The notes under the pieces: generated by a model
Databases searched by the model: none
Told to the model about the DNA's origin: nothing
The model's input: only the letters and a program-made list of their open reading frames with translations
Part shown: positions 18,750 to 26,346 of the stretch, one piece after another
Numbering within the stretch: the first letter of the stretch is position 1
Layout of the letters: each line of letters starts with the position of its first letter
NCBI RefSeq assembly: GCF_009696605.1
Contig: NZ_VULR01000019.1
Span: 1 to 39,011 of the forward strand
Source of the DNA: Anaerosalibacter bizertensis
GTDB lineage: Bacteria > Bacillota > Clostridia > Tissierellales > Sporanaerobacteraceae
Reading direction: 5' to 3'
Length of the DNA: 39,011 nucleotides
Position numbers and translations under genes: made by a program

Positions 18750-19523
18750 ATGTCTAGGACTGTTTCTATATTTAATCAAAAAGGTGGAGTCGGCAAAACT
18801 ACTACCATTATTAATTTAGGAGCTGCTATAGGTAAGAAAAATAAAAAGGTTTTAATAGTCGATGTAGATCCTCAGGGTAATACTACAAGTGGGCTTGGTC
18901 TTAACAAGAGGAATTTAAATACATCTACATACGATTTACTAATAAATGAAATTCCAATCAAGGAAAGTATTGTAAAAACTAGTGCGGAAAATGTGTTTTT
19001 AGTTCCTTCTAATGTAGAGTTAGCAGGAGCAGAAGTAGAATTGGTTAAATTAGAAAATAGAGAATTAAGGTTAAAGAAAGCTTTAGAGGAAGTATATAGC
19101 GAATATGATTATATATTTATTGACTGTCCTCCATCATTAGGTGTATTAAGTATAAATGCATTGGTAGCTTCTAATAGTGTTTTAATTCCTATTCAATGTG
19201 AGTATTATGCACTAGAAGGAGTAAGCCAGTTAGTAGATACAATAAAACTAGTTAAAAGAAGTTTGAACCCCAGCTTAGAAATAGAAGGAGTAGTATTGAG
19301 CATGTTTGATGGTAGGACAAACCTATCAATTCAGGTAGTCGATGAAGTAAAGAAACATTTTAGAGGAAAGGTCTATACCAGCATTATACCTAGAAATGTA
19401 AGACTTGCTGAAGCACCAAGTTATGGTCTATCTGTAATAGACTATGATCCAAAATCTAGAGGTGCAGAAGCTTATATTGATTTAGCAGAAGAATTTTTAG
19501 AATTGTCAGAGGAGGAGTTTTAA
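18750..19523 (+). CDS. parA: Chromosome partitioning ATPase ParA (Soj)
   Basis: 257 aa, deviant Walker ATPase that works with ParB-parS in origin segregation and, in Bacillus, regulates DnaA. The deviant Walker A KGGVGKT is at 11-17, followed by DVDPQGNTTSGLG and DCPPSLGVLSINAL. AGGGGTG precedes the ATG. No N-terminal HTH is present, so this is the chromosomal type. Confidence 0.96.
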   Translation: MSRTVSIFNQKGGVGKTTTIINLGAAIGKKNKKVLIVDVDPQGNTTSGLGLNKRNLNTSTYDLLINEIPIKESIVKTSAENVFLVPSNVELAGAEVELVKLENRELRLKKALEEVYSEYDYIFIDCPPSLGVLSINALVASNSVLIPIQCEYYALEGVSQLVDTIKLVKRSLNPSLEIEGVVLSMFDGRTNLSIQVVDEVKKHFRGKVYTSIIPRNVRLAEAPSYGLSVIDYDPKSRGAEAYIDLAEEFLELSEEEF

Positions 19524-20423
19524 GTGGCAACTAGGAAAAAAGGGTTGGGGAAAGGACTATCAGCGTTAATACCTGATGATCCTATAGAGGAACTATTAAA
19601 AATTGAAGATGAAGATAAAAATGAAAAAATTGTAAATATTGATATTTCCCTTATAAAGCCAAATGAAAATCAACCAAGAAAAGAATTTGATGAAGAGTCA
19701 TTATTAGAGCTTTCTCAATCTATAAAAACTTATGGAATTATACAGCCTATCATTGTAAGAAAACTAGAAAAAAACTATGAAATAGTAGCAGGGGAAAGAA
19801 GATGGAGAGCATCAAAAAAAGCAGGATTAAAGGAAATACCTTGTATAATAAAGGATATGAAAGAACTGGATTCCATTAAAATTGCTTTAATAGAAAATTT
19901 ACAAAGGCAAGACTTAAATCCTATTGAAGAAGCAGAAGCCTTTGAAGAATTAATGAAAAATCATAGATTTACACAAGAGGAAGTTGCAAAGATTGTAGGG
20001 AAAAGCAGATCTTATATAGCAAATACCATCAGATTATTAAAACTAGACGAGAAAACAATGAATCACATAGAAGAAGGAAGAATTTCCAGTGGACATGGTA
20101 GAGCCTTACTTTCTATAGAAAATCCAAAGGAAAGAGAGAATATAGCAAAAGAAATTATAGATAAAAAACTTAATGTAAGAGATACAGAAAAAATAGCTAA
20201 AGAAATTAAAGAAGTTAAGAAAGAAAAAACTTCAACAGATAATGTATTTTCAAATACTTTCTTAGAAGATACTATAATATCAGATGCAGAAGAAAGACTA
20301 ATGCAATATTTTGGTACAAAAGTTCAAATATCAAAAGGGAAAAATAAAGGGAAAATTGAAATTGAATACTATGGTGATGAGGATTTAAACAGAATATTAG
20401 AAATTATGATAGGGGAAGAATAA
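19524..20423 (+). CDS. parB: Chromosome partitioning protein ParB (Spo0J)
   Basis: 299 aa. The N-terminus MATRKKGLGKGLSALIPDD is typical of chromosomal ParB. CTP-binding motifs are GERRWR and ENLQR, and the parS-reading HTH is GKSRSYIANTIRLLKL. Specificity positions are Arg162, Thr168 and Gly190, the ParB-type residues, in contrast to the neighbouring Noc-type protein. It starts at a GTG directly after the parA stop, with AGAGGAGG inside the end of parA. A perfect parS begins one base after its stop codon. Confidence 0.96.
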   Translation: MATRKKGLGKGLSALIPDDPIEELLKIEDEDKNEKIVNIDISLIKPNENQPRKEFDEESLLELSQSIKTYGIIQPIIVRKLEKNYEIVAGERRWRASKKAGLKEIPCIIKDMKELDSIKIALIENLQRQDLNPIEEAEAFEELMKNHRFTQEEVAKIVGKSRSYIANTIRLLKLDEKTMNHIEEGRISSGHGRALLSIENPKERENIAKEIIDKKLNVRDTEKIAKEIKEVKKEKTSTDNVFSNTFLEDTIISDAEERLMQYFGTKVQISKGKNKGKIEIEYYGDEDLNRILEIMIGEE

Positions 20424-20439
20424 TGTTTCACGTGAAACA
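20424..20439. other. parS: parS centromere site, perfect 16-bp palindrome
   Basis: TGTTTCACGTGAAACA, identical to the Firmicute parS consensus, starting at the base after the parB stop. ParB loads here as a CTP clamp and spreads; the SMC loader also depends on it. Distance to oriC is about 9-11 kb. Confidence 0.97.
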
Positions 20440-20572
20440 TTATTAAATTTTAAAATCAATATTCATATACTCTTTTTCTCTTTCTAAAGTTTAAGTATTT
20501 AAAAATGGAAAGATACATATAATGTATATTAGAGTATCTTGCTATTTAAGAGTTAATCATGGATGGGAAAGG

Positions 20573-20962
20573 ATGGAGAATGTGATAATTGATTTTAATG
20601 AAAAGGTAACTAAAAAGAAATTAAAGGAACTAATTGTACAAGAGGGAAGAGAAGACTTGCTGCCACATTTAGAAGATTTGAAAGTAGATGAAATTGATAA
20701 AAATACTATAACTGCTATAAAAACATTATTTAATAATAAAGATTTAATATCCTGTGAACTAAAAGAATTTGTTAGGAATGAATATTATAAATATGAAAAT
20801 ATGATTATTTTAATTTGTATAATTGAATATATTCAAAGGATAATTATTTCCTTAGAGGAAAATATAGATGGAAAAACAATAGATACATTAGAATATTTAA
20901 ATGAAATTAAAATAAAAATTTTAAACGCAGAGTTAAAAAAGAAAATAGTAGAGTTGATATAA
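20573..20962 (+). CDS. Small protein of unknown function between two parS sites
   Basis: About 129 aa; I do not recognise the family. The protein is Lys/Glu/Ile-rich, looks largely alpha-helical, and has no signal peptide or obvious membrane segment apart from one hydrophobic stretch (MIILICIIEYIQRIIISL, about residues 77-94) that could be an amphipathic helix. The start is uncertain. AAAGG directly abuts ATG 20573 but stands nine bases before GTG 20582, so the GTG may be the real start; an ATG at 20522 has no ribosome site. It lies between a perfect parS and a one-mismatch parS, in the direction of parB, with a strong hairpin right after it. Confidence 0.7.
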   Translation: MENVIIDFNEKVTKKKLKELIVQEGREDLLPHLEDLKVDEIDKNTITAIKTLFNNKDLISCELKEFVRNEYYKYENMIILICIIEYIQRIIISLEENIDGKTIDTLEYLNEIKIKILNAELKKKIVELI

Positions 20963-21007
20963 AAGCTATTAAATGTTTCACATGAAACATTTAATAGCTT
21001 TTATATC
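20956..21007. terminator. 52-bp inverted repeat with a parS-like core
   Basis: Perfect 25-bp arms (20956-20980 and 20983-21007) around a CA centre. The middle 16 bases, 20974-20989, read TGTTTCACATGAAACA, which is parS with one substitution at the central CG. It spans the stop of the small unknown gene. It may serve both as that gene's terminator and as a weak ParB site; the palindrome is far longer than parS alone requires. Confidence 0.8.
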
Positions 21008-21078
21008 TTAACATGTACCTTTTATTAATAGCTAGAATATTATATTTATAGTGATAATAATTAATAAAAGGATGTGAT

Positions 21079-21705
21079 ATGGTGCTAAACACACTATTTA
21101 TTGTAGTAGCTGTATGCTTAGATTCTTTAGCTATAGGTATAGCTTATGGTATAAGAGAAATTAAAATACCTAAGCTACCTTTATTGATGATAGATTTTGT
21201 GTGTACAATTTTTTTATTTATGTCTATGTTTTTAGGTGGTATAGTAAAAAAAATACTGCCAGGAAATATACCATCTATTATTAGTTTTTTAATTCTATTT
21301 TCATTAGGCCTATATTTTATCTTAGAAAGTCTTATGAATATTTTAATAAAAAGACAGAAAAAATCAGATAAAAAGCTAGAAATAAAGTTTTCTAACGTAA
21401 AAATAGTTATAGATGTAATAGTAGATTGTACCAAGGCAGACATGAACAACTCTGGAGATATAGATATAAAGGAAGCAATATATTTAGGAACAGCTCTTTC
21501 TTTAGATGCATTAGGAATAGGTTTTGGAGCTGCCATGGGAAATATTAACTATATTCAAGTGCTAATTTTTTCTTTTATTTTCAATATATTTGCTATAGTT
21601 TTAGGGCTATATATTGGAGGAAAGATAGTTTCAAAAACAGAAATAGATTTTTCATGGATATCAGGAGCAATACTTATTTTTCTTGCATTGTTTAAGCTAG
21701 TCTAA
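21079..21705 (+). CDS. ytaF: YtaF, MntP-related sporulation membrane protein
   Basis: 208 aa with about six membrane segments. The family signature lies around residues 113-153: an Asp/Asn-rich loop (DMNNSGDIDIKEA) followed by LGTALSLDALGIGFGAAMG. The N-terminal half has VCLDSLAIGIAYGIRE, the matching repeat. YtaF proteins are related to the MntP manganese exporter and are conserved in spore formers; the transported ion is not established. ATG 21079 follows AAAAGG; a GTG is the next codon. Confidence 0.85.
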   Translation: MVLNTLFIVVAVCLDSLAIGIAYGIREIKIPKLPLLMIDFVCTIFLFMSMFLGGIVKKILPGNIPSIISFLILFSLGLYFILESLMNILIKRQKKSDKKLEIKFSNVKIVIDVIVDCTKADMNNSGDIDIKEAIYLGTALSLDALGIGFGAAMGNINYIQVLIFSFIFNIFAIVLGLYIGGKIVSKTEIDFSWISGAILIFLALFKLV

Positions 21706-21733
21706 GGATCTTTTAAAAGGTCCTTAGTTTTTT
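21702..21733 (+). terminator. Terminator after ytaF
   Basis: CTAAGGA (21702-21708) pairs with TCCTTAG (21721-21727), with further inner pairs, and is followed by seven T. It spans the ytaF stop. Confidence 0.85.
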
Positions 21734-21816
21734 TATCCCTTTAATAGAAAATGTAATATTGAAAAGTATATTGATATATATATATATTAATACATAGAAA
21801 TGGCTGGTGGATAAGT

Positions 21817-22767
21817 ATGGATACAGTTATTGTTTTTGTGATTTTTTTTATTGGTCTTTTGACTATAGTTAAGGGAGGAGATTTATTTGTAGATGCAGCA
21901 ATTTGGATGGCTAAAAAAACAGGAATTCCTTCTATGGTCATAGGCGCTACTATTGTAAGTATTGCTACAACTCTTCCTGAATTTTTTGTTTCTACAGTGG
22001 CAAGTAATGAAGGGCATTCAGATATAGCTATTGGAAATGTCATAGGCTCTATTATATGCAACATTGCTTTCGTTATAGGATTATGTTCTTGTATTAAACC
22101 CATAAAAATTAAAAAAGGTCTTTTTAATGTAAAAGGTTTTATGATGATAGGTTACCTAATAATATTTTATATTTTTGCTAGAAATGGAATAGTTACTTTT
22201 AAAGAAGGTTTTATTCTTTTAGCATTGTTTTTATTTTTTATTATAATAAATATTTTAGAGTTTAGAGTTAGAGGTGAAAATACAGAAAAAATTAAAAAAG
22301 AATCTGTACACAGTAAAAAAGATATTATATTAAATATAGTTAAGTTTATATTAGGAGCTTGGTTTATAGTAATAGGTGCCCATATGTTGGTGGATAGCGG
22401 TGTAAAAATTGCTAGGATATTTAAAATTCCTCAACAAGTAGTAAGCCTAACCCTACTTGCTGTTGGTACTTCTTTACCTGAACTAGTTACGTCAGTTGCT
22501 GCTGTTATAAAGGATGAGGAAAATATTTCTGTAGGTAATATAATAGGAGCAAATATTTTAAATTTAACTATAGTACTAGGTTCTTCAGCTCTTGTTAGTG
22601 ACAATGGATTATTTATATCAGATCAAACTCTTTATTTAGACATTCCAATAGCACTTTTAGTTATGACAATATTTGTTTTTAGTGGAGCTGTAAAAAAGGA
22701 AATTGATAGAAAGTCGGGTCTATTATTTTTAACTATATATATAATATATCTTATTATACTATTTTAA
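21817..22767 (+). CDS. Calcium/sodium antiporter family protein (CaCA, YrbG type)
   Basis: 316 aa, about ten membrane segments. The two alpha repeats of the CaCA superfamily are plain: ATIVSIATTLPEFFVSTVAS with GNVIGSIICNI in the first half, and TLLAVGTSLPELVTSVAA with GNIIGANILNL in the second. The acidic residues in TLPE and SLPE coordinate the cation. The probable role is Na+- or H+-coupled Ca2+ export, or export of another cation. It stands alone between a terminator and a long intergenic region. Confidence 0.9.
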   Translation: MDTVIVFVIFFIGLLTIVKGGDLFVDAAIWMAKKTGIPSMVIGATIVSIATTLPEFFVSTVASNEGHSDIAIGNVIGSIICNIAFVIGLCSCIKPIKIKKGLFNVKGFMMIGYLIIFYIFARNGIVTFKEGFILLALFLFFIIINILEFRVRGENTEKIKKESVHSKKDIILNIVKFILGAWFIVIGAHMLVDSGVKIARIFKIPQQVVSLTLLAVGTSLPELVTSVAAVIKDEENISVGNIIGANILNLTIVLGSSALVSDNGLFISDQTLYLDIPIALLVMTIFVFSGAVKKEIDRKSGLLFLTIYIIYLIILF

Positions 22768-23160
22768 TATAACAATAAAATTGTAGTTTATAATAATATC
22801 CATAAAAAATTCAACGATTTACTTAAAATTTTGGAAGAAATAGTTAAAGAATGTCAAAATGCTTGACAAAAATACAACGAAAGTGTATATCTATAACTAA
22901 TAGATTATTGATTATATATGGAAATTGATTGAATAATGTTACATTCCTACTATAAAAATCCAAAATATTTAATAGATATTAATAGAAATCATCTGTTTGA
23001 ACTAAAAAGAAATAGAATTAAAAGTTTTAAATATAACAAAAGTTAATATTTGAGGTTTAATGTATATTTATTAAACTATATTTACATACTTGATACATAT
23101 AGAGTCTAATCAATAGTCTATAAAATAAATTAATATAAACGATTGATAAGGAGGGATTTT
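22768..23160 (+). promoter_or_regulatory. Gene-free region with the symporter promoter and a long leader
   Basis: A promoter with TTGACA (22863-22868), 17-bp spacer and TATATC (22886-22891) points to the downstream symporter and would give a leader of about 260 bases. I looked for T-box, glycine, lysine and purine riboswitch cores and saw none. A small hairpin with arms GTTTAAT/ATTAAAC lies within 23050-23080. The rest is A/T-rich sequence without clear structure. Confidence 0.5.
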
Positions 23161-24498
23161 ATGAGTTTTAATACTATAGTAGATACTATAAATGATTATT
23201 TGTGGGGATATATCTTAGTATTTTTATTAGTAGGTACAGGACTTTATTTTTCTATTAGATTAAGATTTCCTCAAGTACGGCAAATAAAAAGAGGATTTAA
23301 ACAAACATTTGGTGGACTATTTAATAAAGATGTAGAGGCGGATAAAGATGGAATGTCTTCTTTTCAAGCATTAGCAACAGCTATAGCTGCCCAAGTTGGA
23401 ACAGGAAATTTAGCTGGAGTAGCAACAGCCATAGCTTCAGGAGGACCAGGGGCCATATTTTGGATGTGGGTAAGTGCTTTTTTTGGTATGGGAACAATAT
23501 TTGGAGAAGCAGTTTTGGCTCAAACTTATACAGATAGAATAGATGGAGAAATTACTGGCGGACCTGCTTATTATATTAGTAAGGGTTTAAATAACAAGGC
23601 ATTAGCTGCTTTTTTTTCCGTAGCAATAATTATAGCATTAGGATTTGTGGGAAATATGGTTCAATCTAATTCTATGGCTACAGCAATAAATAATGCTTTT
23701 CATATTCCTAAATTTATAATAGGAATAGCAATAGCAATTCTTGCAGCACTTATATTAGTAGGCGGTATGACTAGAATAGCTAGTTTTACTGAATTAGTAG
23801 TTCCTTTTATGGCACTTATTTATATAATAGGAGGATTAGTGATAATTATTAGAAATGCATCTCATATAGGACCAGCTTTTAGAATGATTTTTCAAGGAGC
23901 TTTTTCATCTAAAGCTGTGGGCGGTGGAGTTTTAGGAGTTACTGCTAAAGAAGCAGTAAGATTTGGAATATCAAGAGGGTTATTTTCTAATGAAGCAGGT
24001 ATGGGTTCTACACCTCATGCTCATGCAGTTGCTAAAGTAGATCATCCTGCTGAACAAGGTTTGGTAGCTATGGTAGGAGTAATATTTGATACTATGATTA
24101 TATGTACTTTAACAGCATTAATTATTTTAACTACGGATGCTCATACTACAGGAACAACAGGAGCTGAAATGACTCAATTAGCATTTGCAACTGGTCTTGG
24201 AAAGTATGGCTCACCTTTTATAGCAATAAGCTTGTTCTTCTTTGCTTTTTCTACTGTTATAGGTTGGTACTTCTTTGGAGAAGCCAATATAAAATATTTA
24301 TTTGGTAAAGGCGGGGTAAGATATTATAGATGGATAGTTTTTGGTTTTATAATATTGGGTTCTTTTTTAGAGGTTCAATTAGTTTGGGATATTGCAGATA
24401 TGTGCAATGGTATTATGGTGTTTCCTAACTTAATAGCTTTGTTTGCTCTTAGTCCAGTCGTGATTAAATCTCTTAAAGATTATGAGTCTAAAATATAA
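23161..24498 (+). CDS. Alanine/glycine:cation symporter (AGCS family)
   Basis: 445 aa with about ten to eleven membrane segments. Family motifs include the N-terminal LRFPQVRQIKRGFKQTF, SSFQALATAIAAQVGTGNLAGVATAIASGGPGA, GISRGLFSNEAGMGSTPHAHAVAKVDHPAEQG and WYFFGEANIKYLFG. Such proteins take up alanine or glycine with Na+ or H+. The start ATG 23161 follows AAGGAGGG; an in-frame ATG six codons earlier has no site. It could link to alanine produced or used by the fermentation genes further right, which is inference. Confidence 0.94.
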   Translation: MSFNTIVDTINDYLWGYILVFLLVGTGLYFSIRLRFPQVRQIKRGFKQTFGGLFNKDVEADKDGMSSFQALATAIAAQVGTGNLAGVATAIASGGPGAIFWMWVSAFFGMGTIFGEAVLAQTYTDRIDGEITGGPAYYISKGLNNKALAAFFSVAIIIALGFVGNMVQSNSMATAINNAFHIPKFIIGIAIAILAALILVGGMTRIASFTELVVPFMALIYIIGGLVIIIRNASHIGPAFRMIFQGAFSSKAVGGGVLGVTAKEAVRFGISRGLFSNEAGMGSTPHAHAVAKVDHPAEQGLVAMVGVIFDTMIICTLTALIILTTDAHTTGTTGAEMTQLAFATGLGKYGSPFIAISLFFFAFSTVIGWYFFGEANIKYLFGKGGVRYYRWIVFGFIILGSFLEVQLVWDIADMCNGIMVFPNLIALFALSPVVIKSLKDYESKI

Positions 24499-24524
24499 AA
24501 AAGTTGTTTAAAAATTAAAATCAA

Positions 24525-24576
24525 TATAAAATATATTATTGGGTAATGAATTCATTACCCAATAATATATTTTATA
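24525..24576. terminator. Terminator after the symporter, 52-bp perfect palindrome
   Basis: Arms of 26 bp (24525-24550 and 24551-24576) with no spacer; the GC-containing core is GGGTAATGAATTCATTACCC, and the outer halves are A/T-only, supplying A and T tracts on either strand. Confidence 0.85.
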
Positions 24577-24610
24577 CTTGTTAAAAAAATGACATAAAAG
24601 GAGTGATTAG

Positions 24611-25429
24611 ATGCTTGGACCAAATGAAATTGCTTCAAAAAATATTGAAATAGGTATTAAAAAATCAAAATTAAGCAATAATAAAAAAATTTTATTATCT
24701 ATTCTTGCTGGCATGTTTATAGGATTTGGAGCTCATGGAAGCCTTACTATTATGCAAAGTTTAGGAAATATAGATATAGGATTATCTAAATTTTTAGGAG
24801 CTTTAGTATTTCCAGTGGGTCTTATGTTAGTAGTAATGGCAGGAGGAGAGTTGTTTACAGGAAATAATCTGATGGTACTGTCTTTATTAGATGGAAAAAT
24901 AGAAATTAAAGATATGATTTCAAGTTGGCTCTTAGTATATATAGGTAATTTTTTAGGTTCATTATTCCTTGCTTTTTTAGTCTATAAGTCTGGGCTAGTA
25001 AATGAAAGCATAAAAGATTTATCAATAAATATAGCTATTGGAAAAATAGAAATGTCTTTTATTCAAGCTTTAATTAGAGGATTTCTATGTAATATATTAG
25101 TTGTATTAGCTGTATGGATGGCATCAGGAAGTGAAAGTTTTGCCTCAAAGATATTATCTATATGGTTTCCTATAATGTTATTTACATTGATAGGTTATGA
25201 ACACAGTATAGCTAATATGTTCTATATTCCACTAGGAAAATTTTTAGGAGCCAATATCAGTTTTAAACAAATGTGGATAAATAATTTAATTCCTGTAACC
25301 ATTGGAAATGTCTTAGGTGGAGGATTATTTATATCAGTTATATATTATTTTGTATATATATTTAAAAAAGAAGAAGAGAAAGATGATAGAGAAGAGCTTA
25401 GATACAAAGAACAGTTTGATTTTAAGTAG
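24611..25429 (+). CDS. Formate/nitrite transporter family protein
   Basis: 272 aa, six membrane segments in the FNT fold. The pore motifs are GELFTGNNLM (the Thr of the slit) and GYEHSIANMFYIPLG, which contains the central pore histidine of FocA. FNT proteins are pentameric channels for formate, nitrite or hydrosulfide. A methenyl-tetrahydrofolate cyclohydrolase-family gene follows after 57 bp, so formate is the likely substrate. The C-terminus is charged (KKEEEKDDREE). Confidence 0.92.
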   Translation: MLGPNEIASKNIEIGIKKSKLSNNKKILLSILAGMFIGFGAHGSLTIMQSLGNIDIGLSKFLGALVFPVGLMLVVMAGGELFTGNNLMVLSLLDGKIEIKDMISSWLLVYIGNFLGSLFLAFLVYKSGLVNESIKDLSINIAIGKIEMSFIQALIRGFLCNILVVLAVWMASGSESFASKILSIWFPIMLFTLIGYEHSIANMFYIPLGKFLGANISFKQMWINNLIPVTIGNVLGGGLFISVIYYFVYIFKKEEEKDDREELRYKEQFDFK

Positions 25430-25486
25430 ATAATAAATTTTTAATATGTTATAATTTTTGTAATAAATTATAGGGGGTGTGTAATA

Positions 25487-26125
25487 ATGTTAGTTGATAA
25501 AACTATAAAAGATTATGTAAATCAAGTAGCTAGCAATGAGCCAGCTCCAGGGGGTGGAAGTGTTTCTGCATTAGTTGGAAGTTTAGGTGCAGCTTTAACT
25601 AGCATGGTAGGAAATTTAACAATTGGGAAAAAAGCATATGAAAAATTAGATGAAGTACATAGGAAAGAACTAGATGAAAATTTAGTTAAAGTACAAGATT
25701 CTATTAAAAAATTAAATGTCTTTGTAGATAAAGATACAGAAGCTTTTAATAAAGTAATGGAGTCTTTTAAGCTGCCCAAGGAAACTGAAGATGAGAAAAG
25801 AGCTAGATCTTTAGCTATTGAAGAAGCTACTAAAGGTGCTTTAGAAACACCTTTAGAATGTGCTAAAGAGTGTTTAGAAGTTTTAAGACTTCAGAAAACT
25901 TTTGCTTTATATGGAAATCCAAATGCAATAACAGATGTAGGAGTTGGAGCACTACTTGCTTATTCAGGATTAGAAGGGGCTCTTTTTAATGTAAAAATAA
26001 ATTTAGCAGGATTAAAGGATGAAAAATATATAAAAAATATAGAAGAGGAAATGAAAAACATATTAAACGAAGGGAAAAAACTACGCGAAGAATTATTGGA
26101 AATTGTTTATGGGAAGTTAGGATAA
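25487..26125 (+). CDS. fchA: Cyclodeaminase/cyclohydrolase family protein (FchA-like)
   Basis: 212 aa helical protein. EPAPGGGSVSALVGSLGAALTSMV is the family signature, and NPNAITDVGVGALLAYSGLEGALFNVKINL is the second conserved block. Members are methenyltetrahydrofolate cyclohydrolases or formiminotetrahydrofolate cyclodeaminases in one-carbon metabolism and in histidine, purine or glycine fermentation. No formyl-THF synthetase or formiminotransferase is nearby, so which activity applies is open. GGGGGTG precedes the ATG. Confidence 0.88.
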   Translation: MLVDKTIKDYVNQVASNEPAPGGGSVSALVGSLGAALTSMVGNLTIGKKAYEKLDEVHRKELDENLVKVQDSIKKLNVFVDKDTEAFNKVMESFKLPKETEDEKRARSLAIEEATKGALETPLECAKECLEVLRLQKTFALYGNPNAITDVGVGALLAYSGLEGALFNVKINLAGLKDEKYIKNIEEEMKNILNEGKKLREELLEIVYGKLG

Positions 26126-26136
26126 ATGAATGGCAA

Positions 26137-26176
26137 AAAAGGGTACTCAATTGAGTACCCTTTTAGTTTTTTAAAT
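26137..26176 (+). terminator. Terminator after the cyclohydrolase gene
   Basis: Perfect 14-bp arms (26137-26150 and 26151-26164; the innermost bases form the loop) followed by AGTTTTTT. The 220 bp from here to adeC hold no gene; they contain TTATTATAAT near 26270-26282 as a possible -10. Confidence 0.88.
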
Positions 26177-26346
26177 TATAAATATCAAATATTTATAAAA
26201 ACTTCATTACAGAGAGAGATTTCTTTCAAAAATTCAGGTAGAATATATAGAGAAAGATTTTAGTAAAATTTTATTATAATAAATACAAAAAAATCATATA
26301 GATATGGTTTAAAATTAGAAATAGAAGTTTAGAGGAGGCATATAAA

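Noticed and set aside
20522-20572. Longer N-terminus (17 extra residues) for the unknown gene after parB
   Set aside because: The ATG at 20522 has no ribosome site and the added residues look unlike the rest of the protein.
22768-23160. Glycine, T-box, lysine or purine riboswitch before the symporter
   Set aside because: None of the conserved core sequences could be found by eye.
24525-24576. Perfect palindrome as an operator or recombination site
   Set aside because: It directly follows the symporter stop and has terminator-like T tracts; no integrase or regulator gene is adjacent.
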